Assembly: GCF_000165425.1 (NCBI RefSeq)
Contig: NW_001799610.1
Coordinates: 11,146 to 75,145, forward strand
From: Paramecium tetraurelia
Taxonomy: Eukaryota > Ciliophora > Oligohymenophorea > Peniculida > Parameciidae
Direction of reading: 5' to 3'
DNA length: 64,000 bases
The notes under the pieces: generated by a model
Told to the model about the DNA's origin: nothing
Databases searched by the model: none
The model's input: only the letters and a program-made list of their open reading frames with translations
Position numbers and translations under genes: made by a program
Shown: piece after piece, positions 24,947 through 39,371 of the stretch
Layout of the letters: every line of letters begins with the position of its first letter
How positions within the stretch are numbered: position 1 is the first letter of the stretch

Positions 24947-25854
24947 ATGAGCTTACTAGAGGAGATCTAATAAGAAGTAAGATTCTTGTTTGTATCATTT
25001 GTATAGATTACTAATTACTTTCCAAAACTTACCAATAAGTTACAAGAATTAGGACAATCAACAATAACAATTCAATAACCAAACACAGCTTTAAAAGGAA
25101 TTCAAATAATCATTTCAGTCCTTGACGACTTATTTGGGTATGTTCTATTGATAAATCTCTAGAATTCTATTAGAAATACACACTTAATATGCCTAATTAG
25201 AGGAATAATTATAAAAGTATGAAGGAGAGTGTAGATCTCATATAAGGGTATCAAACACTAAAATTACATTAGACAGAACAGAGACTCAAAATTCATTGTG
25301 AAAACATTTAAGAACTCTACGAGTAGTAACTGAATATAGAGAAGGATCATAAAGCTTAAATCTTGGTATAAATGTTTACTCATGCATTCCTTAGAGTTAT
25401 CAAAAGGAGATTACGTAACTGAAGAAAGATATTGAGGATAACAAACACTAGAAGAATCAGCAATTGCAACACAAAACTTAATCAATTATAGACAAAATAT
25501 TGTTGGATCAATAGAAATAAACCATTCAACTTGATATTAAATCCAGATCAAATACATTCCATAACAATTTTATGAATCTCAATTAATAAAAATAATCTAT
25601 GTGTCTTAAAACAAATACCAGAAAAAACAGAATGGCTACTGAATACTAAGATTATTAAACAAAGTAAATATTGTAAGTATACAACCAGTTCTAAATAATC
25701 GATTGAAGAGAAACAATATTCATCTCTTGAGAAAATCTAGGAATTGGCAACCCTTTACTCTCGACCAAAATCTAGATTGTAAGATAATATAAACAAAAAA
25801 TCTGTTACTTTGCATGTCGCTTAAATGAAAGTCAAATAAGTAAAAAAAACTTGA
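24947..25854 (+). CDS. Coiled-coil protein, function unknown
   Basis: Six exons with introns of 30, 25, 25, 29 and 25 nt (24977-25006, 25138-25162, 25248-25272, 25366-25394, 25664-25688), 257 residues in exact frame, which supports a real gene. The start MSLLEEIQQEITNYFPKL leads into heptad-like helices (LLEIHTQYAQLEEQLQKYEG, YEQQLNIEKDHKAQIL, EITQLKKDIEDN) and a basic Ser/Lys-rich tail. No family recognised. It starts 38 bp after NDUFA5, and its stop lies 23 bp from the stop of the convergent K+ channel gene. A cytoskeletal or ciliary role would be a guess. Confidence 0.8.
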
Positions 25855-25877
25855 CACATACATTTATATATATTTTG

Positions 25878-28753
25878 TCATTTGCAATTTTACAATTTAT
25901 AGTTAGTCACCAAATATATCATATCTTCGAGAAATAATTTAGAGTATTTTTCTAAATCATAATTTGATTTTAATTCATCAGAAGATTAACTTCTTTTTAG
26001 CTATTTATGAAAACTAACATCAGGAAATTAATATGAATCAATTATTGTCGCTTCTGTTGATTTCTATATGATTATTGTCTTCTTCTTTTTAACTTTAATG
26101 GCACTCGATTATTTTAAAGGTTAAGCTGAACATTCTTTGGAATCTACTATTACCTCATCCATGAATTAATAATTATATTTTTCTAATCCACAAATCTATC
26201 CTAAATATGTTTTCCTGGGTAATCTTTGTAATCTTGTATTCTTTCCTTCATTCAATTTTCTTGATACCATAGTGGGAGCTCTTAACAATTTTGGTTTAAC
26301 AGTAGGAGGAGAGGATAATTTCGTAATGGAGATTTGGTTACTCTCCTATTCTGAATGTTATTATTGTTGATCTTATGCTTTTTTTAATTTTGTTAGATTC
26401 ATTACTAATTTTGAAAATTTATTGCCAGCTTAATTATTGCCTAATGATTATCGTTGTTCCTTTTTATTTTGAAAGAGTTGTACAAATTTGCTTTTCAATT
26501 TGTTTTTCTTTTAAATTTCTTTCTATTGTCTAACATTCTCTGCATACAATTCAGCATTATAATTTTAGAGTCTTGCTATAGAATTTAGATTAGACATGGG
26601 TGTAAAATTGGTGTATTCTTTGATTGAATCAGTTCTAAATGAATCTTTAATTCTCAATACACTTGGTTTAGTCTAATGAAAATTGATATACTTTTCAAGA
26701 TTAAATGCTTCTTCAGTGATTTATTAGATTACTTATTAATTTCTTTTATTATTTAGATTTTTCAAAGTATTACATTTCTTTCTCTGCCTCCTTCTTTCAT
26801 TAATAAATAACTTAATTTCTTCATTATATTTCTCTATGATAGTGATTCTATCATATTTATTTATAACATAATGTACATTGGGACAATGCTTGGCTGTATG
26901 ATTAGGAGCTTAACATACATAACAAAATAAATTCAAATCTTCATAATCTTACTCAAACTCTATTTTGAATTTCAATTAAAAGAATTTCTCAATATCTTCT
27001 ATTTCACATTGCTCCAAAAATGATTTTCTAGATAATCTAAATAAATTGATGAAATTTCTAGCTTTCACAGAAGCACATCTAGGGACATTCCCAAAAAATG
27101 ATATCTCTCCAAAATACTATTTCTTACTCAACTCCACTAATTCATTGATTCCCTTAGACTTTGGAAAACACACAGATACTCTCCCATTCAAAATAAAGAA
27201 TATAGATGTCTAATCGTTAATTGGGTCATTCTAATTGATAATCCAATCTTCTGGATTATAAACTAAATTACATAATAAAATACTTTCTTCTTGAAATGTG
27301 AATGCCAACTTCTTTAATAATAAAGATGAAAAATTCTTACTCAAAAATTTGATTTAATTCATCATCTTACCATGTACAATTTGAGTTAATTGATTTTTTA
27401 ATGGCAATGACAGCTTCTCAAGTGTGTCATGAGCATAACTCTTTTGTAATTGTTCATCTTCTATTAACCACTCCAAGTAATTCTTAATTCTTGATTGTAA
27501 TTTCTTATTCACTTCCTTTTATTTCATATATCTACATCAATTAATTTATTTACTTAATGGCAGCAGTATTCTTATTTAATAGATCCTCCAATGATTCATT
27601 CATATTCTAAAACAATAATACAATCGAATTCATAACATAACCAAACACACCTGAAGCCAAAATCATAACAAAAATCCCAAATGATCTTTCTACTGTATTC
27701 TTAGGCGAAATGTCCCCATATCCAATAGTAATCATTGTAGTTATGCTTTATTTCTTCTATAATATAAAATATACCTAAAATATATTCCAGCCACATACTA
27801 ATTAAACCAAAAGTCTGGATCATTATCTTTCTCTTGATTAAAATTAATCACGTATTGAGTATACCAATTATTATCCGTCTCTTCAATAAACCTGATGGCA
27901 TTCCATATACAAGCCAACCAATGAGATAAACTCAAAATTATCAGGCAAATCTTAAAGAAAGATATAATTGATATGATCGTTTTATCCTAGAATAAGGTAT
28001 CCTCTATTTAATTTATGATTTTCTTCAATTTCAAAGCTCTCATCAATCTAATCACCTTAATGAATCTAACAATCCTCATGATCTTTATGATCTGAGTATT
28101 CCGTTTCAACGACTATGAATTTGATTCGTCTATAAATAATGAAAGTACATCATCATATGGGAAAGATGATATTAAGTCTAACCAAAACCATAATTTTAAG
28201 TAATTTAATGCAATCTGCTTTCTCTGACTCACAAAAAAACCCCTACAAATATATTTACTCTTTAATACCCTTCATAATAACCAGTTTAAAATTACATTAA
28301 AATGTCAATCAAGAAATAGTAGTCCATTATGTCATTAAAGATTGCGAAACCACCAGTTATTTCAAAACTAAAAGTCAAAATTAGTGGGATTGTTATCATT
28401 TGAATAAATATAAATGACATTCCAATCAAATCCCATATAATCTTTTTGGGCTCTTCTGGTCTGATAATTTTAAACAGCAACAAAATAACCCACTTCTATT
28501 GCTAATTCGATTAATCTTCGTTGTGTTCTTCCAACCTTTTTAACTATTCTGCATCAATGTATTATTAATCTTTCAATAAAGTGATTTGCGTTTTCTTCTT
28601 ATTATATTCTGTATCGTTTAGCTTTCCATATGATTAATCACCTAAATTAAATCGACTTCTACCTATCAATTGCAAACCTTCTCTTTATACTAAGTTTTCT
28701 ATTGCACTATTTTAGCTAATCAAACTTTGGATTACATTTTATTTAATTTACAT
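25878..28753 (-). CDS. Voltage-gated K+ channel with cyclic-nucleotide-binding domain and zinc knuckle
   Basis: Four exons, introns 28243-28268, 27746-27774 and 27532-27553, 932 residues. A cytosolic N-terminus precedes S1 (DLIGMSFIFIQMITIPLIL). S4 carries repeated Arg/Lys (IIKIMRIVRFIKVIRLMR). The pore reads ITTMITIGYGD, so it is K+ selective. A C-linker follows, then a cyclic-nucleotide-binding fold (ISFFGNVPRCASVKARN). Directly behind it, at about residues 585-598, sits CYVCQAPNHTAKHC, a C-x2-C-x4-H-x4-C zinc knuckle. The last 330 residues are basic and low in hydrophobics. The architecture is that of EAG/CNG-related channels, abundant in Paramecium where they set membrane potential and swimming. 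Whether it binds cyclic nucleotide cannot be judged from these motifs. Confidence 0.93.
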
Positions 28754-28823
28754 TTTATTTATTATAATATTCCTTATACTCACAAAACATCAATTCCTAT
28801 TCGAACTTAGCAACCTCCCTTAT

Positions 28824-30200
28824 TCATTAGATTTATAACAAAAATTAATTAATATTATCAAATTATTTGGATCCCTCCTCTCCGAAAATCAAATTTCCAA
28901 TTACATTTATTATATATTATTATCCAATCAATCTTGCATTACAGAATCGTAATTTTGTTGTAAAGGTCCTAAATTTTATTATTGAATCTTACTTTTAAAT
29001 GGATTACAATGAATCATTCTCCAAAAATGTCATATTCAATTCATAGGTTGAAGCAACACTTAACAATTATTTGTTAATTGCAAATTAATTATATTTTTAA
29101 ATTAAGTAGGTGATTACTTCATTTTACAATTTTCTAATTGAACAAGTCTCATTGTTGTTTTTATTCGCAATATAGTTTTCAATCATCTCGTAGCAGTATG
29201 GTAATTACTTTAAATAATCTTCTTCTGGCATTAGTTTATTACTTTTGGATATAGGTAATCCTAGATTTATGATGCCTTTGTTGCTCTTAATTTAATCAAT
29301 ATTTTGATTTGAGTTCTCTATTATATAATCAAATACGATTGGACATAATTATTTAATCATGTGGATCTAGGAGCATATCAAAGATTGACTTTTATTCTAA
29401 GTACTCTACTTAGATTAAATCTCTTTGATTTCAATACAGCATATCCATTGTCCATTTTATTCATTAAATTCTATTTTTGGCTTAAGATCAAATTATGTGA
29501 TGATAGTATTAAATATATCTCTTATAGAACCTAATTTCTTTTTTTGAATTATTTTTAGTATTTAATTTTGTTCAGACTCACTCAATTCATTCCTATGAGT
29601 AAAAGATGCAAGTTTCTTCTTGCTACTTGGTTTGTAGTGATTTTCATACATATCATTTACATAGACAATTTGAGTTTCTTCAATTTTGGCACTTTCCTCA
29701 TTTGTTTTGGTATTCGATAGATCAATATTTTAGAACCTTTGCAACTAGTTTAATTGGAACTCTTAAAGAAAATTTAAGTAGTCACTCATGTTTTAAAATA
29801 AAAATAAGGATTGGAGTTATTGATGAGTTAATTGAAATATATTAGACCATAAATTCAACTATTAGAATAGAATGCTATCTAATTCAATTTATTATATAAT
29901 ATTCTCTATCTATTATTAATCCGATAATTCATGTTCTAATATGGGGGATGTTAATTATCTTAGAAATAGTATAAACAATTATCTATTGTGTATAAATTAG
30001 TTGATATAATGTTGGAGAATGGTATCTGGCAATAATAATTTATCTGATCTGTATCTCATCACTCTAACTTTATTGGCCATACTCAATGGATTGCTATCAT
30101 CCTTGAAACCTGATGGTTCATACTTAGATATTGTTGAAATCATAGGACTTTGTTATTGTTTCACAAGTAAGTGAATGTAAAGATCATATACTTTACTCAT
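28824..30200 (-). CDS. Hypothetical protein, 458 aa
   Basis: One uninterrupted minus-strand frame from ATG 30200 to TGA 28826-28824, 458 codons with many TAA/TAG Gln codons, far longer than chance. It is hydrophilic and helical, rich in Gln/Asn, with no signal peptide or membrane segment. Notable pieces are MSKVYDLYIHLLVKQQ, a Lys patch SSKKKLASFTHR near the middle, and a more compact C-terminus (FRTFTTKLRFCNARLIG, NVIGNLIFGEEG). No family recognised. It lies between the K+ channel and the MYND-kinase on the same strand with 55-70 bp spacers. Confidence 0.75.
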
Positions 30201-30255
30201 TTTCTAGTTACTTTAAATTATCTTAACTAAAATAAAATAAAGTATTAAAAATTAA

Positions 30256-31778
<1,523 letters not shown>

Positions 31779-32543
31779 TTTTAATAATTAACTATTTATA
31801 ATTTATGTAAATTTATATATATATATATAAATTATGATAAATTTGAATTTCTTATTCATTGATATGATTTTCTATTTAATAAGATCTATATGATTTCTTA
31901 GGAAAGTTTCATCAAATTGAACAAATTGTAAACCTATCCTAAAATTCAAAATAAAGAGTTAAATAAGCACTAAAATAATTTCAATATAAAATATGATTAT
32001 TACATTCTTCTCTACTTGTTATTCCAATTAGACTAAAGTAAATATTTCTAAATATTGATGAATTCAAAATTCCTTACATTCACAGAAAACTTAATTTAAG
32101 ATATCTTGAAAAAAAATTAGATTACAAAGTAATTTAATAAGATAATCGTAATTTAAAATTCATGATGATTAAATCAAGTGATCTTTTAGATAACTATTCA
32201 AATAAATTTAAATATAATCATTAATTTATGAAACACTTGATTTGGATTTAATCGGAATTAGTTTTTGTTAAAAAATTATTCTTGTAATAATTTTAAGATA
32301 AAAAACTTTATTAACAGAATTATTTCTAAATATTGAGATAAAATAATAACAAGATTTCTATTTCCAAATATACTCAATCTACTTAAATTATATATTTATT
32401 CTTAGAATAGTAATCCAGAAATTTCTTGGATAACAACTGGATTTCTTATAATTTAATTCTTAATATAAAAAAAATTTCTGCCAAAATTGTAGATACAATA
32501 TTAAAAACTCAAGATTATAAAAAAAAGTAAAATTTAGAAATAT
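31779..32543. other. Intergenic, nothing recognised
   Basis: Very AT-rich, holding a short TA run (31814-31829) and oligo-A/T tracts. TGA stops occur in all frames; no convincing frame, RNA gene or repeat family. Confidence 0.6.
31814..31829. repeat. Short TA microsatellite
   Basis: An uninterrupted run of eight TA units upstream of the MYND-kinase start. Simple low-complexity DNA. Confidence 0.8.
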
Positions 32544-33793
32544 TCAACAAATACTTTAGAATGCAAATAATTCAGATATTTAATAACCATTATGAGACCA
32601 TTTCTAAATGAATTATATTGCTAAATTAACCATTGCAAAAATGACAAATCCAACTAATCCCCACATTATCAGTGACAACCTATCTCTTTTCTTTAAATTA
32701 TTAAAAATGTAGGAACTCGACAGATAGCATCCAACAACAGTCATTGTAAACAAGGAAAATGCTTAAAGAGTTCCCATATACCCTAGAATAATCACTTGTG
32801 CTGCGACTTAAAATGAACTCAGTAAAACATTAAATGATGATGTTCCTGTACTTTGGATTGTCGTGAATCCCATTCCCAAATACATTGGTATCAAAATCAT
32901 ACCACCTCCTAGACCAAATCCATTGAATATACCAGCCTTAAACGAATCTCTTAAACATTCTTTTTTTAATGGTTTTAACTCTTCTTTTTAAAATCTATCA
33001 AAAATGTATTCAAAATAATAATATAATACGACAACTAGACCTAATGTAATAATCCAATAAAAGAATCCACAATAAGATATACCAATAATTGATTCAACAT
33101 TTGGAGACCCCCTCAGAAAAAATCCTAGAAGCACGGTTACAACAATAACACCTATTGCTACAATTAGATCTATATTCTCTTTTAATGAAGCACCCTATAA
33201 AGTTTATTCTTCTTATAATTTATTAAGAATAGGAATCTCCACTGAATTCTAAGTTAGTTTTCTTTAATTTTCATTTTTCCATTCTTTAAGAGCTGTTTTA
33301 TAAAACTTTTAGCATGAAAGAAATAAAAAATATTGCAAAATAGATATTAAAAAGAATGCGGGAAGTATCTTATTAAGAATAAGCCCTACCATGCTCCCTA
33401 TTATCATGGCTGGACATGCAACTATTGCACTTCTTATTTTCACTACTGGAGTTTTGGTTTAAGGATCCAATTGCTAAGCAAGATTAAGGAAATTTCCTAA
33501 AGCTGCACCAAAAATAGGTAAGAAGACTCCTAACAATGCTTCTTTCTATGAATAGTTAAAAAACATAGTCATCAAAGAAACTACTACTCCGCCTCCTCCA
33601 ATCCCTAAAACATGCTGTTAATAATTGAAATACCTGCTAGGGATGCAAATCCTGTGAAAATGGCTATGCTAAGCATGCCTATCAATTCAGGAAAGGTTGG
33701 AGGAAAGAAGTTCTTATGAGTGCATATTCCGTCTATGCAATTATAGAGTGAAACACATTCTGATTAAAATGTACAAGGGTGATTATTAATCAT
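32544..33793 (-). CDS. TauE/SafE family membrane exporter
   Basis: Two exons around a 29-nt intron (33605-33633), 406 residues. A short Cys-containing N-terminus (CTFQSECVSLYNCIDGICTH) precedes two halves of membrane helices. Each half carries the glycine signature of the family: FASLAGIGGGGVVVSLMT with ALLGVFLPIFGAALGNF in the first, and FKAGIFNGFGLGGGMILIP with TGTSSFNVLLSSFQ in the second. TauE/SafE proteins export sulfite, sulfoacetate or other sulfur-containing organic anions in bacteria, and related plant and protist proteins exist. The substrate here is unknown. Cytosolic loop residues about 175-215 are charged and variable. It diverges from the DBP8 helicase across 21 bp. Confidence 0.88.
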
Positions 33794-33814
33794 TAAAATT
33801 ATAATAATAAAAAA
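33794..33814. promoter_or_regulatory. 21-bp divergent spacer between TauE/SafE and DBP8 start codons
   Basis: The shortest divergent spacer in the window, AT-only apart from single bases. Both transcripts must start within or beside it, so the two 5' UTRs together cannot exceed about 21 nt if the start codons are right. No motif is claimed. Confidence 0.5.
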
Positions 33815-35191
<1,377 letters not shown>

Positions 35192-35248
35192 TTTGTTAAT
35201 ATTTTTTTAGATTACATTGATATTATACATAATAAAGTCATTGTATTT

Positions 35249-35990
35249 TCATTCCACTTATGCATTTTATTATTTATTCTTTAACTTTTTCACTTATTTT
35301 CCATCTTATTATTGCTTTTTCTATTTACTTTATATTTCCTCTTCAACTTCTATTTTTTCTTCTTTTTATTGTTTAAACTTCTTTTTATTTATTTTTTTTC
35401 CTCCTTTTAGAATTCCATTTTTTTATTTCTATGGCTATTCTTACTGCTCTGCTTCGTTAACAAGGTTATTCAACTCTTCTAATTCATTTTAGCCTTCATC
35501 TTCTTAATTTTCTTATTAATTTTCTTGCTCTTCTTTGGCTTATTCTTCTAAGTACTCTAAGAATTTATAGATATAATTGCATTACTGGATAAATAATATT
35601 TATATCTCTTTCCATTTACATGTTTGAGTACAACAGATTTTTTTTTACTTATATTTTATCGGGTCAAATTACAAAATAATTTATTTCTAAATTTACGAAT
35701 AAAATTTACTTATCAGTTTTATGCTAGACAATGTAGGGTTCAAATTAGGTAAAGTCGATATCATTTTCTACTGCATTTTTATAGCTTTTTCCATTTAGAT
35801 AATTGTTAAATTCTTATAAAGTTGGTAAAATTTCGTGATGTGTTAAGAGGCATTTAATTTTTCCACTTGATAAAAATTCAAAATGCTTATTATTTTACAC
35901 AAGCTTTTATAATTCTTTATTTTTATTTGAATTAGAATCATTTACTTTGATATTTTAAACTTGTTTTCCAGATTCTTTATTTTTATTCAT
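35249..35990 (-). CDS. SURF2: SURF2 family protein
   Basis: Three exons, introns 35687-35709 and 35557-35585 (23, 29 nt), 229 residues. The core matches Surfeit-2: LSSGKIKCLLTHHEILPTL, YLNGKSYKNAVEN, IDFTQFEPYIVQHK, then NKLFCNLTRQ and VVLKHVNGKRYKYYLSKYLE. The rest is a long Lys/Glu/Gln-rich tail, typical of the family. SURF2 proteins are nucleolar and linked to ribosome biogenesis; the molecular role is poorly defined. It converges on the DBP8 helicase with only 57 bp between stop codons, so two ribosome-related genes share a 3' region. Confidence 0.85.
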
Positions 35991-36138
35991 AAATTAAAAT
36001 AATTATAATATTTGCCGACAATCTCCATACAAGGTAATTATATTATATTACAAAAATTCTTTGAATAATAATTGATATTTAGTTTAATTCTGGTTAATTA
36101 AATTATTGATGATTAATAAGGCTTCATCTTTAACCAGA

Positions 36139-37482
36139 ATGACATTTCGAATGTTCAGAATGACGACCAAAAATTAAACCAGATATACATATGGGAAATT
36201 AGACCACTTTTTCGCTCACTATGAGATGAGTGAATTTGAATCTCCCAAAATTACCATTAACAAATTTTAATATTTAATTGATGACATTTTTTATTCCAAC
36301 AGTCTTCAATTTAATACATCCTTGGCTTCTTATTTGAATGCAAATGAAATAGAAATAAGTTAATTGTTGATACTTTTAGAGAAAATATACTAAAATAATG
36401 TATATTTGTCAAGAACGAATAAACAATGTTTAACTTAAACAATACTAAGCAAGTTCGATTCCTTTAATGAGGATATAATCTCTGTTATTAATTAAGCCTG
36501 TTTATTGGAGTTTATTAATGAATAGCTAATGGAACTATTTAATTTAAGTTTAATTGCTGTTTATTTTTGGTTAAGCACTTTTAAAATATAATAATCTTAC
36601 AAAAAACGAAGCTTTCATCAAAAAGTTGTAAGAACTTGTCAAAAATGCAATTGTAAAATATCAACCAGGCCATAAAATATCTGGTTGTATGTTTTCCTAA
36701 ATATCGTTCTTATTTAAAGGACTTTTTTATATTGAATTAGAATAAGAAGCAACATATTTAGGTTAAATTATTGAATTATATAAATCCTTCTATAAGCTAT
36801 TGATAACTAACTTTGCAGAAAATTAAGATTTTCAAAATATGACCCCGAAAGAGTTCACAATATTGCTTACTGCGTTATTAAAACTAAAAGATTAATTTCA
36901 AAGTTAGAAATAAGTATTATAACATAATCCTTACTAAATCAAATTAAAAAAACAGGCGTTTCTGCGTTTAGTGAATTAGCTTTGTAATCCTTTGTATTTA
37001 ATTTAACCCAGCTTGGAGATTATCAGAAATTGATGGCAGAAGATATCATATCAGTGTTACAATATAATGTTCAATTATAATAATAATAATAGTTTTCTCA
37101 AAGGATAATGATTGTAATACTATTTGAAATGCACTTTAAATGGAGTTATGATGTATCAAAAAATCACTTATTGAATTTAATCTCAAATGTGAACATAAGA
37201 GAAATTCCAGATTCGAACTTGGCAGTTACTTCTAGTTGTTAACCTTATTGCCCTGGGATTAATTATAACACATAATCAATAATATAGAATCGGTATTTTA
37301 TATTCTTAATTGATAGGAAATGACAATCAGAGAATAGTATTAGAAGGATAATTAGTAGTTTTATAAGAAGGAACCTCTCTTCTGATAGAATGAGAAGATC
37401 TTATGTCAGGTTGATAAGTTCATTGTCAACTCAAGGAAAGAATCTTGGATAAGTAGAAAAAACAATTAAGAAAATTTTTTGA
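36139..37482 (+). pseudogene. Damaged gene for a helical-repeat protein, possibly RAP/FASTK-like
   Basis: Exon 36139-36547, a 28-nt intron (36548-36575) and a long second exon give clean helical protein (YLIDDIFYSNSLQFN, KKLQELVKNAIVKYQPG, MTPKEFTILLTALLKLKDQF) until TGA 37031-37033. Coding-like sequence continues in another frame from about 36955 (TGVSAFSELALQSFVFNLTQ, YQKLMAEDIISVLQYN). It runs to an in-frame TGA 37321-37323, and a further open part ends at TGA 37480-37482. No intron of usual size fixes the switch. The repeated LT.ILLALLKL pattern resembles the helical repeats of organelle RNA-binding RAP/FASTK proteins, but this is weak. At least two breaks; assembly error is possible next to the gap at 38573. 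Confidence 0.45.
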
Positions 37483-37523
37483 GTAAAACAACTTTGTATA
37501 TTAATATTAATTATATATATTTT

Positions 37524-38264
37524 ATGCAGAATTCACTAATGTATTCAAACAATGCATTATGTAAAACAGAGCCCGAAGAAAGTCTTGGAAGTAAAGCATT
37601 GGACATTTTAAAAGAGAAGATAAAAATATTTGAATTAGAAAAGATTCCTTATTTAAGCAATTCGCAAAAAAAAAGATTAGCAGATAAATAAAGATGCAGA
37701 TCTCAAAAATATTAAATTCATCCAAAAATGATTTAACCATAATAACTTTCTTAAAATAGGATATCTAATAAGGAATAATAAATAAGCTCTTAAAATAGAT
37801 TTTCATTGCAAATATTAGAATCGGTTAAGAGTAGATTGAGTATTTAGGAGGCCAAATTAATGGATATACCTCTAGTTAAAGTTTCAAGAGAACGAGTACT
37901 TACAAGTAAAAAGGAATCCGAAAATAACATATCTCTAATATTAATGGAAAAGTATTACTAAGCTACAATCAAATATGAAGAAAAACAATAAAAATAAGCC
38001 ACTAAAAGGAGCCAGCCTAAACATACATCAAAATTGATGATAAATAATTAGGCAGTAAAAAACTTTTAAAGAAAAATTAAAAATAGCAGAAGAGAATTAT
38101 TAAAAGAACTAAATACTTCTCTCAATGATCATTAATCAAATATCTAATAATAATAGTTGAAATCTATTTCGGCTGATGGTTAAAATTTGCAAGAAAAAAA
38201 TAATATAAGATTCAGGCCAGTCAGGACCATTTATCTGAAAAGAAATTATTCAACTTCTTCATGA
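37524..38264 (+). CDS. Basic, low-complexity hypothetical protein, 246 aa
   Basis: One frame from ATG 37524 to TGA 38262-38264. It opens with a helical segment (SLGSKALDILKEKIKIFELE) and continues as a Lys/Gln/Ser-rich protein (QKKRLADKQRCRSQK, KRSQPKHTSKLMI, FRPVRTIYLKRN). No membrane segment or known domain. The frame is open upstream to 37483, and the preceding damaged locus ends just before it, so this could be a downstream exon of that gene. Codon pattern is coding-like but conservation cannot be judged. Confidence 0.5.
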
Positions 38265-39371
38265 GTTTTATATACTTAATTTTAATATGATTTAATTTGA
38301 ATTTTATTTTGATATTGTAGATGTTATTCTGTGAAATAAATTTAACAGAATACCTAATTTTCCTATATTAACAAATATGCATCCCCCCTCATATATTCAT
38401 CATCATATACAATTTATTACTAATGAAAATAATATCATAATCTATGATTATTAATGTTATCCACTATATTAATAATCTCCAATATATCAAAATTCAAAAT
38501 TAGTTGATTTTTCAGTATTATTAAATTTACTATATCAAATCATTTTAGGTTTATTAATATATAAGATAGGCCNNNNNNNNNNNNNNNNNNNNNNNNNNNN
38601 NNNNNNNNNNNNNNNNNNNNNNNNNNNNNNNNNNNNNNNNNNNNNNNNNNNNNNNNNNNNNNNNNNNNNNNNNNNNNNNNNNNNNNNNNNNNNNNNNNNN
38701 NNNNNNNNNNNNNNNNNNNNNTTTAAAAATGGTTTTAAATTGGATTTTTAATTCATTCAATGTGAAATTATTATAAAATTATTTAATTTTTCTTTTCAAA
38801 ATGTATAAAACGTTAAAATTTTAATGGTGGAATTTTATATAAATTGGTCTTTACTCAAAATAACATTTATTTAGTCTCTATATTTTATTAATTTTTATAT
38901 ACTTTACTCAAAAGCAAGAAAAACTAAATTAACTTTTTTAACATTTATTTAATTATGAATAACTTTTAGAAATTTAAAATACATATAACTAACATAATCG
39001 AAATGAACATATGATATCGAAGCTAAGAATTTGAATTAATTCAAGGATTCTTTAGTAGATAGAATGAACGTAATGATTCTGATAAAAATAGTTTTTTATG
39101 ATACAAAATTAATTCAAAGGAACAGCAACATAATCAAAAAAATCGCTTTTAGTTTTTATTTAAATTGAGTTTACTCATTTTAATGTGTTTTTTTATTGTT
39201 TTATATTGTATTTTTTGATCGAGTGACTGAAACTCATATTTGCATCAACCTTTATCTACATATGCATATGAATATTAGGATTTATATAACACATCTTTGT
39301 AGTATAATTTATAAAGAGCTAATAGCGATGACATTTTAAATTTATAATCATTAAAATATGATTGGATATTC
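38265..39371. other. Intergenic region with assembly gap (N at 38573-38721)
   Basis: 149 unknown bases interrupt AT-rich sequence. Both flanks are gene-free as far as I can read, with TGA in all frames. Anything lost in the gap cannot be assessed. Confidence 0.7.

Noticed and set aside
35217-35492. 91-aa plus-strand frame in the standard code
   Set aside because: It is the antisense shadow of the Lys/Gln-rich SURF2 tail; the minus-strand gene has two in-phase introns and a recognised family.
36441-36460. GTTCGATTCC box resembling a tRNA T-arm
   Set aside because: It lies inside a coding frame and has no acceptor, D-arm or anticodon partners.
38554-38760. 68-aa frame across the N run
   Set aside because: It consists mostly of unknown bases; nothing can be supported.
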